DNA of 64,000 bases, taken from the NCBI GenBank assembly GCA_907163375.1, contig CAJQUW010003174.1:496001-560000 (forward strand), in the 5' to 3' direction. The notes beneath the pieces were generated by a model, which had not been told where the DNA came from, searched no databases, and saw only the letters and a list, made by a program, of their open reading frames with translations. Position 1 is the stretch's first letter; the number at the start of each line of letters is the position of its first letter. Source of the stretch: Prostheceraeus crozeri (lineage: Eukaryota; Platyhelminthes; Polycladida; Euryleptidae). Of the stretch, positions 28,318 to 42,055 are shown one piece after another. Made by a program: the position numbers and the translations under genes.

Positions 28318-29212
28318 CTACAAGAGAAGACTCTTTTTCTTTGGAGCAAATAACACACTATGTCTGATGATCCTCACTGGGATATTGAAATATGGAGACG
28401 AAGTGACATACGGGCAATTCACTTCACCACGCACAACTCTGTGGAAAAATAATATATCCGTAACTTTGCGTCGCGTTTCAAGCGTAGTCAAATTAATTTT
28501 TGTACACAAGCTTTCATAATTATCTGAACAGTAACGGAAATTACTGACAAAACAAAGCTGTTTCACAAATCGTTTTTGAACACCTTCCAGTTTGCTGACC
28601 GAACATTTTAAGTCAGTAGACCAAAATGATGAACAATAATGAAGAACGAATATGCACATTGAACAAAACTTTTAGGCCATGTACATCAGTTGAGGATTTC
28701 ACGACTCTTTTGGCAAATCCTAACATCCGATATGCTCTCTTTACAATCATACCTACGAGTATATGAGCATTAAATGACAAATTAGAGGAAAAAATCACTC
28801 CAAGATCGTTTATCTCCTTAACATGACGCAGGAAACCATTGCTGAGCACATAATCAAAACTGACATGGCGGTTACGTTTCAAAGAAAAATCAATGAAGTA
28901 ACACTTTCTTAGGCTAAGCTTCAGTAACCATTTAGAACACCACAGTACAAGAGTATTTAGGTCACATTGTAACTCGAAACAAACATTCAAAGAATCTATA
29001 CGTTTGAATACTTTAACATCATCAGCAATTAACAAGCATTCGCCAGACTGAAAACATGTAGGGATGTCGTTGATGTACATAAGAAACAGTGAGGGTCCCA
29101 AAATAGATCCCTGAGGAACACCAGGAGAGAGTGGAACCCAAACTGACATTTCATCACTAATGATAACTCTTTGATGATAGCGATTCTCAAGATAGCTTTT
29201 GAGGCAGTTCAA
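28318..29212 (-). pseudogene. LINE reverse transcriptase fragment
   Basis: Two adjacent minus-strand frames. The upstream one carries PGVPQGSILGPSLFLMYIND and ADDVKVF, motifs of a non-LTR reverse transcriptase (the catalytic box reads IADD). The downstream one has the typical post-RT region (YCSSFWSTDLK..LEGVQKRF..NLTTLETRR). Endonuclease and N-terminal RT parts are absent and the frame is interrupted near 28620, so this is a dead 5'-truncated copy, probably of the jockey/CR1 type. Confidence 0.85.
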
Positions 29213-31752
29213 AACAGAAAGATAAGTTTCAAGATAAGAAACTTTTCACAAAATGACCTCACTTTTCAAATAGTTTTTCTGTCTCCAGTGCAACTAATTT
29301 TCCACGCCTTAACCTAAATATAATCTACAGCAATGACAGCTATCGGCAAATCAAATAAGATCCAAATTATTTGCGATGGACAAATACGTTAAACATGTAC
29401 AACATGTGAAATAAAACAAATGAAAATTAAGTGTATTTAATGTTCAAAAATTCATCCTATTGCTCAACAGTTATCAATTGACTTACAAATGGTACATAGG
29501 CCCTAAAGCATTCGATCAAGTAATAAACAATTAGATTTTTAAGGCAATTACACTCAACTATCGTAATTGATGTCTTCATTAATGATGATAAGGTACGTAA
29601 GACGATACAATTTCTCATCCGACCGGGCCTTATATTTTAGAGTCGCTGCGGGCCATGGCCGAAAAAAGCGGCCCCGACTCTACCTCTGGATAGAGGAATC
29701 AATATTCTCCATTTTTTTCTTATAATAATTATTCAAATCAAAGATGTTTCGTAATTTACACGCTGTTCTCATTTTCAAATATCCTCATTCACAAATTGCG
29801 ATCCGTGGAAATCAAGGAAAGCACCACTGAAACTTTTGATTGGGAAATCTGATATTTTGTAACTGAAGTCCGCTAACGTGCGGATAACACACATACTAAA
29901 ATATAAAAATTATTTGTATTTAAAAAATGTAAGACAATTTTACTGAAAATAATGAATCCGAAAATGTAGGGGAGTACGTACTCGTCACGCGCTGAAGAAA
30001 ATACAACGAAAAGATGCAAACACAATTCAATGCAGTTTCTAGTTCCTTTTTAATCCAACTTACATTCATAAAAGACAGATTTCGAGCTTCTTACAATGAA
30101 AGTTAAGAAGTCCTTTGAAGGGCAGGTATTAAATAATCTTCTTTGACTGTAAAGTTAAGAAGGAAACAGAAGCTTACTTTCACAATGTAACATTTGTCTG
30201 CTCTAAAATAAACATACGCCCGTATGCGCATACTAAATTTGAATTCGATCTATTTATAGCCAAGTTCACTGAAATTTGGTCAGACGACTGTTCAGAAGAT
30301 TGTTAGACGTTGAATGAAGGAGAAAATATGTAATTCTCTGACTTTTCTTGATTGACAGTTTCGTCCTTACAGCCGTTGTCATTAAACAAGAGACTTCCTA
30401 GCCTTTATCAGCATATGTCACCGTTTTGCGTCTATCCATTACTAACATAAGGTCACTACCGGTGCAGATTAGAAAAGCGGATGACAACTTCCTCAGTGAG
30501 CTTGTCATAATCTTCTAATTATTCGTCAATTTGCGTTATCGATTATTTTTCAAGCTTTTGAAAGTAGCATAGATTATGATCCTCATTACATTCCTGCAAT
30601 GTCTTAGAGAACTTTGCCGAATCAGGTCATGACATCGGGCAAGGAGAGATTTGGTCCCCTCCTCAGCTTCTAAAGCATGCCTAGTTCCGTATCAGGTGAA
30701 ATTCAATTTGCAAAATCTTCTATATTTGTTAACTTTCTAATAGTGGTAATGATTTCTTCTCGCTTGGTCATCCATGCACTGTAAATGACAATTCAAAATG
30801 AATGGAATTCAAAATATCGAAGGAGACAAAGGTCACAAAGACACAATGTGCCATTACTTGATTGCCTGTTACAGACTGCTCTCTCCAACCTGTCATTATA
30901 GTCATTATCATCATTGAATAATCATGTACGCATATGTACGCATTTTTGTAATAAAATGCAAGAAATTCACGCATTAACATGTACCTTTCCAGGACTCACA
31001 CTTATGGATGAAGTGCATTGAAGCGCTTGAAAAGATGCGAATATATGCTGTGCACTATTGGCCTACTCAAATGCGATCCATAGACAGTTATCATAAAGGT
31101 GATCATGTGGTAGGTGTTAGACTTTAGATTTCGATATAGGACATGGACAACACTGGGTTACAAAAAAAACTTTTTTTTTTGAACTCATCATAACAATGCT
31201 AATAATCATACTTAAATTTCAAGTGCTTGATTCGCGATAGGATGAAATTGGAGAAAATAGATGCACAACTTCCAATGCAGAAGAAATTGATCTTATAATA
31301 TCTTTTTATTTCATAAAAATGCTACGTGGCGCAGCAATCGATTGCAAGAAGCATGTGAGAGACGCCATAGAACATTAAGTCGATTGACTAAGCAGCGCTC
31401 ACACAGAAAAATTCTGCATGGCAAAATTTCTTTATTTAAAAATTAATGAACATTCTAATATTTGGATAAAAAATTCAGATATTTTATATGAGACTGTATC
31501 TCATGGTGATCAACATCAATCACATTTTCTGGAAGAAGTTCACTTTCTTCAGCACTTGTGAAAAGAGTAGTAAGCATTATGTGTTTCCAACTGATCCAGA
31601 TAAGGTTCACTCAGGATCTGTCCTTTTCAAATTTAAGTTAGTTTCAGAATTCTAATTATCTGAGTACAAATGACAAGGAGATGATGGCGTCACAACTTCC
31701 TGTATCTGTATTGGCTAAATAATTCTCCTTCAGTGCAACATACAGATGATTA
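29213..31752. other. Host DNA, no gene recognised
   Basis: AT-rich, no coding frame above about 70 codons with recognisable content. Near 31151 is an isolated copy of the transposon end CACTGGGTTACAAA, without a matching right end nearby. Confidence 0.5.
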
Positions 31753-34397
31753 CACTGGGTTACAAAAAAACTTTTTGAAAATAATCAGAAGTTTTTCAAC
31801 TGATTTGGGACCATTTTCCTCCACTAACTCTGAATATGGCATCCATTTAACTCAATCAGGTCAAGTTTTCATGCTAATCATATTTTGAGAAATTAGATTT
31901 TCTGGCTTAATATATCACATTTTGTGAAGTCATTTGTTATTTTAAGAACCCTTCTCACCCCAAAATGGATAAGTAGAAAAAATATACGCTATAAAAGAAT
32001 GTATTGAATTGGTATCACAAAATTTAATTTCACTTATTTGTATAAAAGTTATTGACAAAGGATAAGATAAATACATGTAGGCCTACTTGCACATGCAATC
32101 TGGGTTGAAAGTCGCAATTGTAAAAAAGTCAGGGCATAAATTTCCGTATTTTGCAGTTCCTTGAATGCTCAGCTGCAGGGATGTCTCTCTTTAGATTTCA
32201 GCAGTAATCAGCCATCATAACTGCATCCCAGCGTCCATGATACCTTGTCTCCGTCACCTTTATGTCTTGATGGAATCTCTCCCCTTGTTCATCGCTCACA
32301 GATCCCAGATTCTGAGGAAACCGATCCATGTGTGAGAAAATGTAATGCATTTTGATACTCATGTTGCATCCAAGGATTCTGAAAGCAGTCAACATACTTG
32401 AGACTAGCTCTGCATAGTTTGTGGCCTTTTTATTGCCAAGGAAGTTCTTCACTACCAGAACAAATGCTCTCCATGTCTGCAGCTCCACATCGTTCATTGA
32501 ATTTTCAAACTCAGTATCTCTGATTAGCTGTCGGATTTGAGGACTATCAAAAATGTCAGCTTTCAATTTCTCTATGGTCAATCCTGGAAAAGCATGGCAC
32601 AAGTATGTAAAGCAGGCACCATCCTTGTCCAGAGTTTTAGTGAATTGCTTCATGAAGCCGAGTTTGATGTGCAGCGGAGGGAAGAGTATCCTGTCTCTGC
32701 TTACCAGGGAGTCGTTGATAACGTTCGTTGCTCTACATGGCACCAATTCTTCGCGGATTGGCCAGATTTTTCTAGTGTAGTGATGAGCAGTGTCTCTGCT
32801 ATCCCACATGCACAGGAAGCATGGATACTTGGTATGGCCTGACTGCTGTCCCAACAAAAAATTCAATTCACCATTTTCAAGTCAACACAAATTAGCCACT
32901 GATGCTGATCATAACGTATTTTCTCCAGCACGCACTTCACTGCTTCATAGTTCTCTTTCAATGTAGGCGAGTGAGCAAGTGGTACGAAGGCAAACTGATT
33001 GCCATTGTGAAGAAGAACACATTTCAGAGATCGCTTGCTGCTGTCTATGAATAGTCTCCAATCTTTGGGTTCGTACCGTGGCATTCCAAGCTTGAACATT
33101 AGCTGAGCAATATCTGTGCAGTACACCAAGTCATTCTCTTTAAAGAAAAAATGAAGGAACTCTTCATGTCTATTGCGATAGAAAGTGACACGAGCACTGT
33201 TAGATATAAGATTCTTTTCCTTCAATCTGGATGCCAATAGCTCGGCGGAGGACTTTGATAATCTGAGATCGCGAACTAGATCATTTAGCTCATTTTGGGA
33301 AAAAAGGATGTGGAGCAGCATCGTGAAAATCCAGTTGTTGCTCTTCTACATGTTCAGCAGCACTGGAGGAATCGTCGTCACTGATGTCAGGAAGTTTTCC
33401 AAAAATAGGTTCCGGAATTTCATCACAATGAGCTACAGGACGACGTGCCGATTCAATATTAGGATACTTCAGTCTGCTTCGGTTCTTTCTGTTGATCCCA
33501 GTCACATCAATAGCACAGAAATAGCAGTCATTGACATGGTTTCTCGGTTCCCTCCACATCATAGGAATACCAAATTTCAAGCAACTCTTCCTGCCTTTAG
33601 TCCACAGACGCAGATACTCGGTGCATAACTTGCATACCATGTGTGGAGGCCAAGCTTTATCCTGGTCACCAAGTTTAATTCCAAAATATGATTGATAGGC
33701 ACGTTTTATGAAGCTTGTTACTTGATTCCTGTCAGATAAAAGGGTATATTCACCACAAATATATCAGAAAACGTCAGGCCTGTATTTGCAAGATCTTCTG
33801 GTTGAAATCATCCTTCAGCTGCAAAATGCGAATGTGTTATTCAATATTCACTGACAACATTCATTAAATATGATGACAAGGATAAAAACAGCATATGACT
33901 CTTCGATTGAAATAGAAATTGATCTGAAAGCTTGCCTTCATTCGCTGAATTGATTGACAAAGTGCAGCAAAGAACTCGCACCTAGACTGGTTGAAAATCC
34001 TCTAACAGAGTGAATGAACAAACGTCCATCAGAGTGCAAAAATATCATAGAAATGTCATAAGCGATGAATTCAACAAGGTGTTTGAGCAGTGGAAACATT
34101 GATGGTGAATTGCATATTTTCAGATGGGAAGCATTTTAGATGATCAGATGTGACGCAAAGATCTTCAGAAACTGCATTTTTAGTCTAAAAAAATGGCCAC
34201 ATGAACGTAAGAAAATACCGGTACATGAGAAGCTCTAGATCATCGTATAGGCGAAAACTTGAAAAACCCAAAATGTAGCTTAGTTTAAAAAGTTGACCTG
34301 ATTGAGCAAATCTGAGGTGATTTTTGAAATCAACTCACTTGATTTACCAGAAATGAGCTAAAAACACTCAGACTATTTTTTTCTTTGTTGACCAGTG
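31753..34397 (-). mobile_element. DNA transposon with CACTGG ends
   Basis: Starts CACTGGGTTACAAA at 31753 and ends TTTGTTGACCAGTG at 34397, flanked on both sides by TA, a likely target duplication. A subterminal block CTCAATCAGGTCAA lies about 95 bases inside each end in inverted orientation (31851 and ~34306). The CACTG-type ends resemble the CACTA/Mirage/Chapaev group, where Mirage duplicates TA. Inside is one broken minus-strand gene. A single left-end relative occurs at 31151. Confidence 0.6.
32198..33775 (-). pseudogene. Transposon-borne protein family, broken
   Basis: Three consecutive minus-strand segments of one protein: ~33775-33290, 33321-32863 and ~32870-32198. Landmarks are a Cys pair and WREPRNH..DCYFC, SSKRSLKCVLLHNGN, PCFLCMWDSRD, PPLHIKLG and SDEQGERFHQDI. 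I recognise this as a widespread, poorly characterised animal protein family usually found in many copies. Breaks: a stop replacing a Cys codon near 33765, frame changes near 33300, and one at about 32865 next to a TGAAT duplication. Its position inside matched terminal repeats suggests it is, or was, the transposase. Confidence 0.65.
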
Positions 34398-35226
34398 TAA
34401 TATATCCAAATCGAACCATGCTAAGTTTGCGAATGCACCAAAGTCATGACCCACGGAAGTATAGGCAGTGACAACAGTTAACATATGGCCGACAGCGACA
34501 ACGATAAAATCGTGACGACACTTTATTTTCTCGTTGAGTTCTATTGTTCACATTGCAACTGTTTATCGCTGAGAAAATCAGGTTAACGTGAACAACAGTT
34601 ATTTTCCAAAGAGTTCAAGACAGAGCAAAAGTATCAGGACTCTCTCGGTAAAACGTTTATTGGTTGATCACTTTGAGTTAAAATTAAAAGAAAGACAGGG
34701 CCTTTGGCGTCCAGCGCCTTCTATCGGTCGATGTAAATGTGCGTTTGCAAGCATTGTGTATTCCTTAGCGTGTCAATTGTAAGATTATTTCACATCTTGA
34801 ATAGCTTCACTGCATAGGATAATTCACTTATACTCGGAGGAGACCCCATCTCGCTGTTGTTCGAGTAAAAATAAAAAACGAACTCGTTTCTTAGCGCTTT
34901 CGATACACTCAGCACATCATCTTGAGAGAAATTGATATAAACTGGGATAATTCATGTAAGACGTCTAACTAAAAATGAAAGATGGATTTAAATACAAACT
35001 AAGAACTACTACCAGAACATTTGACATTGGATCGTGGATAATTGTTTAATTAGTCAACAGAGCGCGATAATTTGATTGACACTGTTTGTATGTGGATAGT
35101 CTTCATTGATCAGCAGGTTGTGAGACAATGTCTACCAGCAACTCTTTTAAAAGCGATCTGAGTTCTCAAGAATGTCTCCTCCCTGCAGTGATAGGGCCAA
35201 CCCGGGCTCCGCCTACAGGGCTAAGG

Positions 35227-35402
35227 CCTCAGCCACACTGCGAACTTTTCCAAGCGTTTCCGAGCAAAGTGTTTTGCAGCAAATATAAAGTCATCATTGC
35301 CGCAGTTGCAGACTGCCACACTGCGAGCAGAGCAAACCTAAGCGATTGATAGCTTGAGGAAATGCGTTTGCTCGCCTTTGCTTTGCTTTCAGTGTGGCTG
35401 AG
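35227..35402. repeat. MITE with CCTCAGCCACACTG ends
   Basis: Perfect 14-base terminal inverted repeats CCTCAGCCACACTG (35227-35240) and its complement (35389-35402), followed inward by imperfect repeats of GCGAA/TTTGC type. About 176 bases, no coding capacity. Confidence 0.8.
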
Positions 35403-37204
35403 GGGTAACACATTGACTTTAAAATAAAATATTTTCTGACTTCCTAGAAGCTCACTAATGAGCACATAAAGTACATCATGGTGAAGTTTATCAGTCAGAC
35501 GGTCGTCAAAGTACATGAATGTTTACACAGACAGCTATCACAGAAAATCAGAATTTATGATCACTGAAAACAATATTTCTTCACAATGAGGATTCAGGCA
35601 GAAAGCATTTGATTCATTAGGAATGACGTAGAATGAACTGACGTGTAACTGTCAATCTGTCATTGTATGTTTGTTTTTGTCTGTACATCACACATTCATG
35701 AAGTTGAGGGAATGAGAGGAATGTTAGTTCAACAAAACTTGATTTATTCTAATCAAGAAGGTGAAGATGAAGGTCATGAATACTTTGCCTGTGCATCCCA
35801 AGATACAAGGTGGGCAAAAAACGAATCAAATAAGAGACGCAAACTTGAGAACAGACAAGATGACATTTGGTTTTCAAGCAACAGTATCCTGTCTGGTTGT
35901 GGCAATCAGTGAATGCCCTTTCGTCCTGACTGTAAATTGTAAGTTATTAACATCAGTTTAAAACTGAATTTTAGAATGAAAAGGACAGCACAAATGAATG
36001 CTGAAGATATAGAACGGAGATGCATATTGAAGATGTACAATGCGAAGCTGCGGACACGTCTTGTTATGACAGCAGGGCAGAAAGGGTGCCTTATCAGGTG
36101 CTTGGTAAAGACTTCTGATTATTAAACCAATGAATTAATGAACAAGACACCGCATTATAGGTAATGCTTTGATATTTGACATAAACCATCCATTATGACA
36201 GGAATTCGGTTTAGGGTACTTAAAGATACCAAATTGGAGCACAAAATTTGATTTTTTTTCTCTGAGATTTCGATGATATACAAATAAGATTGAGAATTAA
36301 GTAGTTGCGTTGTACAAAAATATTATTTCAAAATTTTTACCGAAGAATCTATAGCAGTTGCTCATCCAAAATACATCTGACTTGGGATCCACTGCCTGTT
36401 GCAAAAAACTGACGGCAGTTCTTGTTAAACCATTATGAGCAGTACTTGAAGTACGAGTATATTGCTGTTATTCATGCAATGATAGCATAGAATCATCCGT
36501 GCATGATTGAAAATGAAAATTATAACCTTATTTGCTAGTTTATCTATTGAAGGCCGAAGAAGAAAACCTCGCTCCGCCAGAGATGCGACGTTTTGGTTGT
36601 CTGCTGCATCTGAGAGACTTTTACCGCTTTTAAGAACTTTAACTTACTGAACAAGCTTTTTATTTGGATTTTCATTATAAGTTGCATCTTTTATTATTTT
36701 GTATTATTTATCAGTAATATTCTATCTAATTTTTTATTTATTATTTAACCTTGAAGTCACTTCCGTGATGAAAGACCCTTAATTATCGAAAGGAATTCCA
36801 AAGGAAAGAAATGAAACAAACATATTTGCACCAGTCAATGGTCTATGAATGATTTGAGTTGATTAACATGTTCAACTTTGCTAGAAAATGGCAAATATTC
36901 TCCATTTTCAAACGGTATTTTCAAAGGTGAAACTTTTGATTATCCCATGGCCAGATTTGATAGAATTTTATGTTGTTGACAGCAATATCTGGAAGTCAAA
37001 AGTCACAAAATAATGCATGTAGAGTCGCAGCAATTACATGTTTAAAGTTTTGGAGAAATATTAAGAAATTCCACGAACACCGCCTCCGTCACACTATAAA
37101 GGGGTTAAGACAGCTACTACAATTGTCGAAACTAGTAGATGATTTAATTGAATACCTGTGCAATCCCTTGATATATGGATTATTTTGCTTAACAGTTTAG
37201 ATCA

Positions 37205-37258
37205 TAACATGCGTGTGTGTGTGTGTGCCAGTGCGAGTGCGTGTGCGTGTGTGCATGC
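37205..37258. repeat. GT-rich microsatellite
   Basis: Imperfect (GT)n run interrupted by CCAGTGCGAGTGC. Confidence 0.8.
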
Positions 37259-38199
37259 ATAATGAGTCGTGGAAAAGCAGAGAGATTGCAGCGATTCATA
37301 TTATTCTCGTGAATTAATTTAATGCAGACCATTCATGTCCTGAGACAGCTCTCAATTCATTTTGTTTTGCGACGTAAATCTTTGTAGTCTGTCAAACATT
37401 GTATCTTCGCATGAGATAACAAATAGCTTCGATGCAGAGCTCAAGAGACTCAGTTGCAGATAATTAGAAAGTTGTGATAAAAGTTCTTTTCTCATAAAGA
37501 AGGAAATTTTAAGGAACATGCTGTTGTGTCATTGTCTCAAAGTCAACGTACATTGCCAATGTATATTTCCTTGAATTTGTATAAGTTGATCATTTGGCTG
37601 TAGAAACAGGCATTTTAATCAAAAAAACAAACTACGCAAAATTGATCACTGACAAAAGAAAACTCAACTGGACATAAAAGCAACATTCTTCGTGTTCATT
37701 AATCAGCAAAGGCTTCAAATAAAAAATGCCGCCACATTTTTTCACTTCCTCTAGATGATTTATCAGTCGAACAATCTTATAATGAATATTCAGAGCGATC
37801 AAGAGAACATCGGCTGCGGACAATATTCTCAATCACTGTTGCAATCAGACAGAGTTGAAATTGAAAAGTCCGTCATAACGAAGCAGATTACAATGTGTGT
37901 TCACAAGTAACGCGGCTTGTAATGTATTCTCGTTAGCACAGGGTTCAAGAAAGAAGAGAAAAAAATACATGTTCTACACTTTTAAATGAATAAGAGCTAT
38001 AAGAATGATAACTCCCATAACAAATGAGATCTTCAACATAACAAAATGACTTTGAACGAGTAGCGGGCGCGATTCGACTTTCGTGCGATTCTGAATCGTG
38101 CGACTCAGTGCACCGACTAAAAAGCCCTTCAAATTAATGTAGGCTGCAATTCCTTTCGCAGCAGATAGATGTACCAACTGCCTAGAGTTGTGGGCCGGT

Positions 38200-38680
38200 G
38201 ATCCTCTTCAGGTATTCTTTTATTGTATGCTCCCATGTTTTCATTTGTCCTCCTCTGCGTTTCTTCCAGTTCGTCTGGATGGTCGGGCCTAGTTGGTCGT
38301 GGATCAATACTCCCTCCAGTCTTCTAGCCGCATGCCCGAACCATGATAGTCGTCTTTAAGGAGAATAGCAGGTATTCTTGTTAATTGATATTTTTGTCGA
38401 ATACGATGCATTGGGATTCGGTCTGATCGGCGATGGCGAGTAATTCTACGGATAAAATCATTGTCAAACACCTCTAATCGTCTCTCACTTTCTTTGGTTA
38501 GGGACCAAGTCTCGCAGGCGTACAGCAGAATTGAGTAAGTAACAGCCTGATAGATCCTACTTTTTGTTATAAGTGCTATTTCCCGTTTATCCCACAATGA
38601 TTTCCACAGATAGATTTCCACTTGTTTAGTCTCATGCAAGGGCTCTAGTAGAGAGAACTGTCGAAGATGATTCATTTTGT
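38200..38680 (-). pseudogene. LINE 3' fragment (post-RT region)
   Basis: Minus-strand frame 38675-38304 with ILLYACETWSLTKESERRLE and FIRRITRHRRSDRI, the C-terminal region characteristic of many animal LINEs, continuing as LEDWREY-like residues and then decaying. No RT core in the window. Confidence 0.8.
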
Positions 38681-38768
38681 TTGTCTTCTTTTGAAGATAA
38701 TCCTTGTAGTTCTCTCAGAAGTTTTAAAAATGTGATTTAATTGTGTGTTAATTCCTTAAATGTGAGTG

Positions 38769-39440
38769 AGCATTCATTTTGTACCGTAAGTGTGGCCAAG
38801 TGAAGAAGGTGCTAGCTCGTCTCCACCACAGACTTGGATCAGGCGAGTGCGGTCGGGGAATCCAGGGTGTTGGTGTTAATATTCGATATGATACGACAGA
38901 CCTTTAGTTGTCAATCTACTGTGTGACGTAGTCGTATTACATGCAGATACGCTGTCTCGCTACAATATAAATGTTGGTAGCATTCTGTCAATAGTTGTCA
39001 TAGTAGGACAATGATTGTCGATATCACTTAGAGATGACTACTGCCTTCATTCGCATTCCTTTTGTACCGTCAGCGTGGCCTAGTGAAGAAGATGCGAGCT
39101 TGTCACCACCGCGGGCTTAGGTTCGATTCCTTGGTCAGGCGAATGCGGTCGGGGAATCAAGGGTGTTGGTGTGTTTTATTGATTTAATCGTTGTCATTCT
39201 CTAGATACTCAATGTGCTACGTCAAACCTTTGTTGTCAATCTACTGTGTGGTGGCATTCTGTCAATAATAATAGGACAATGAGTGTCGATATCACTTAGA
39301 GATGACTACTGCCTTCACTCGCATTCATTTTGTACCGTCAGCGTGGTCTAGTGAAGAAGATGCGAGCTTGTCACCACCGCGGGCTTAGGTTCGATTCCTG
39401 GATGAGGCGAGTGCGGTCGTATATCCTGGGTGTTGGTGTT
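38769..39440 (+). repeat. Three tandem copies of a tRNA-like SINE unit
   Basis: Copies start near 38777, 39061 and 39328 (TTTGTACCGT...). The second copy has a pol III A box TGGCCTAGTG at 39076 and B box GGTTCGATTCC at 39120, 44 bases apart as in a true tRNA, and a CTTGTCAC segment like the anticodon loop of tRNA-Asp. The first copy has a damaged B box. Copies share the same 3' tail (GTGTTGGTGTT...) and the second and third share the flank GATATCACTTAGAGATGACTACTGCC. Confidence 0.6.
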
Positions 39441-40576
39441 TTATTGATTTAATCGTTGTCATTCTCTGGATATTCCAATGCTTTGACCCGTATTTCAGGA
39501 ATGTTATGCTCATTGTATTTGCACCTTGATTTAATAAAATACCAAAATCTGCAAAGTATCATTCCGAATGGGAAATTGATGAGAGGTGAATGATCGACCA
39601 TCAGGAAATCAAAACACTTAAAATTTGACATTTAATGCAGTAGACTTCTTAAACCGTTTAATATGTCTCCATCCTCATCCTCAACATCACGATAGAGAAT
39701 ATCCTCACAAATTTAATTGGAAAGCTTAATTAGGGTATTTGAAATATGATTGGATCAAACAAGCAAATTGATTAGATTATATTTAATATCGTTTTCATAA
39801 TATTTACTTCGCATAACAATGACGTGAGAATGTGACGCAATGGAGGGTTTATTTTCTCTTTCATTCTTAGCCAGGTTGGAATCACGACTCGGTGAAACTT
39901 TTCTAATTGAAATGCTTTCTTATAAAGCAGAAATGCAGTAAATTTTCTAATTTCATTGATCAACCTTATTTTAGAGCCCTTTCATGCTTTTCTAGATATG
40001 TCTCTTCAATGCATCCATCATACATTGTAAACCGTAGACCGACAATTATCCAACAAAATTACTGACAAAATCAACCGACGATATCCTGCGATATCCGACG
40101 AATTTGTAGGTTCTCCAGCGACATCGAAACAGATGCTTTGTATGCAAAAAACAAAAGCTGTTGAATATTGATTGTTTTTTTCGATTAGTGATTGCTTGAC
40201 TTTTGGGCAATATGTATTATCGTGTGGCAAACCCATGATTTATTTTGTAATAATTTAATTACCTACATTTTTGATAAAATTTAAGGTATAATTCATTGCT
40301 ATTCATTTTGTCGCTTTTTGTCAGATATTATCAAACTCCCTTCCTATCTCCACTATGTTGAACTATGCGTTCTACATTTTCTAATGTAGAACGGAATTTC
40401 TATGAATCAAAATACATGTAATCCAATGGGCTACCGTGCTACATTTTTTTACCCTACAATGCACCCAAATTGCAAGTAAGCTTAGATGATATCTTGGGTA
40501 TAGATAATAAGGCTACACCTCATGCAAATGCCAGTTAAATATCGGTTCACTTGAAATTCAAATGAAGGAAATGCAC

Positions 40577-40622
40577 ATAGAAGTAGATAATAGTACTTTC
40601 TATGGTATTGTTAATTTCTATG
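40577..40622. repeat. Short dispersed repeat, second copy at 52825
   Basis: ATAGAAGTAGATAATAG, then CTTTCTATGGTATT and TTAATTTCTATG; nearly the same sequence is at 52825-52872. The ends (CATAGAA/TTCTATG) are inverted. Confidence 0.6.
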
Positions 40623-40764
40623 GAAATGCATGACATCAATATTGGATAGGCTATCTACTAGGACTTTGGATGCCATGGAAAGCCAACCACGTTTGTGTTC
40701 TTAGCAGATTGTCTATATCGTCACTGGTCCATAGAGTTCATTGACATTTCTTGATCGTTTGATA

Positions 40765-40872
40765 ATAGTGATATAACTACTCCATCTGTACTACCATAGA
40801 AAGATGTAGCACTCGGCTTCGCCTCGTGCTACATTTTCTGTGGTAGTACAGATGTCGTAGTTATATCACTAT
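40765..40872. repeat. Hairpin element
   Basis: Arms of about 45 bases: ATAGTGATATAACTAC..ATCTGTACTACCA..GATGTAGCAC inverted around a CTCGGCTTCGCCTCG loop. Confidence 0.8.
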
Positions 40873-42055
40873 AATGTATGTGCACAGTGGCAATCATCCT
40901 ACAGGAACTAACAATGACCGACAAAATAGATTTTGTGGGATAAATGTCTGTCAATTGTCAGTCAACGGTTTACAGTGTAGGAGTCCAACTTCTTGACTGC
41001 TATTAAATCGCATGACATCTTTTCAAGAATTTGGTGTTAATTGACTTTCCTTATGTAAAGTGCTCATAGATCATTCACAAATAACACTTGTACAGCAATG
41101 GTTAGCATTTTCCTTTTCAAATTGCTGCACACTTTTAAAGACAATAACCCAGCGATACTCACGACGATATCTCTAGCCCTCCATAACAAATGCAAGTTAC
41201 GAAGTCTGAAGTTGAGAGATTCATGTTGTAGCAATATTTCAGGCATTATTGCCTTTCTCAGCTATAATGTTCAGATCCCAAACTGTGATATCGGATGTCT
41301 AGGTCAATGTCCTAGAAAATCACTGTACATGAGAAATTAAATTTTTTAATTCTTTATTTCAGCACAAAGATCAGACAGATGAAATGAATATCCTGAATGA
41401 AAAACCATACCCGCTATTGTTAATAAGCGCATTGCCGGAAGATCGGTTTAATATTTGCAAAATGTGTATAAATGTCTCAAAAATTTTGAATTCAAATTGT
41501 GCATTGAAGTCTACATGTATTCTATTGTTGTTCTTGAAATGCTGACGGTCACAAGCTGAGCAAAGCTCATGGACAGGATTGTTTCTTTGAGCGTCATGTA
41601 AATTTTAATTTGAATTCAGATGAAGCAGGAAACTATCTCCATTTCAAGTGTACAAATAGCAAAATTGCATCGTGAAGAAATGGCTGGCATGATTGATAAT
41701 TTCAGTTATCTCAGTTGAACTGGCAAATTGCCACTTATCAGTCTTTCGGAGGTCAAGCAAATTGATAATACGATTCAAAATATTCGCCGGTCTGGCTTGT
41801 TAGTTGATGTAATCAAGTTCCTTAAAAATTCTTTATTTCATCAGCTGACAAGATTAGACAAGCGAAATAAAAATTTCAATCGAACTATAAGCTGCATCGT
41901 TCGTCGAAAGGATACTTTACACATTTTCAGTTACAACAGTATGAATGATGTTTCCATTTGTCGACTTCACCCCAGAAAGAGGCTAACAAAGACGTGACTG
42001 CATAAGACTGAAACAATGACTAAAACAACTTCTTCACAACAGTGGCCTTGAGGCT

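Larger units (their letters stand above)
34398..38303. other. Host DNA, no gene recognised
   Basis: Contains the MITE at 35227-35402 and a GT-rich microsatellite at 37205. Frames of 60-95 codons have no recognisable features. Confidence 0.5.

Noticed and set aside
38769..39440. CRISPR-like direct repeats
   Set aside because: Repeat units are about 270-280 bases with tRNA-like boxes, in a eukaryotic context; they are SINE copies.
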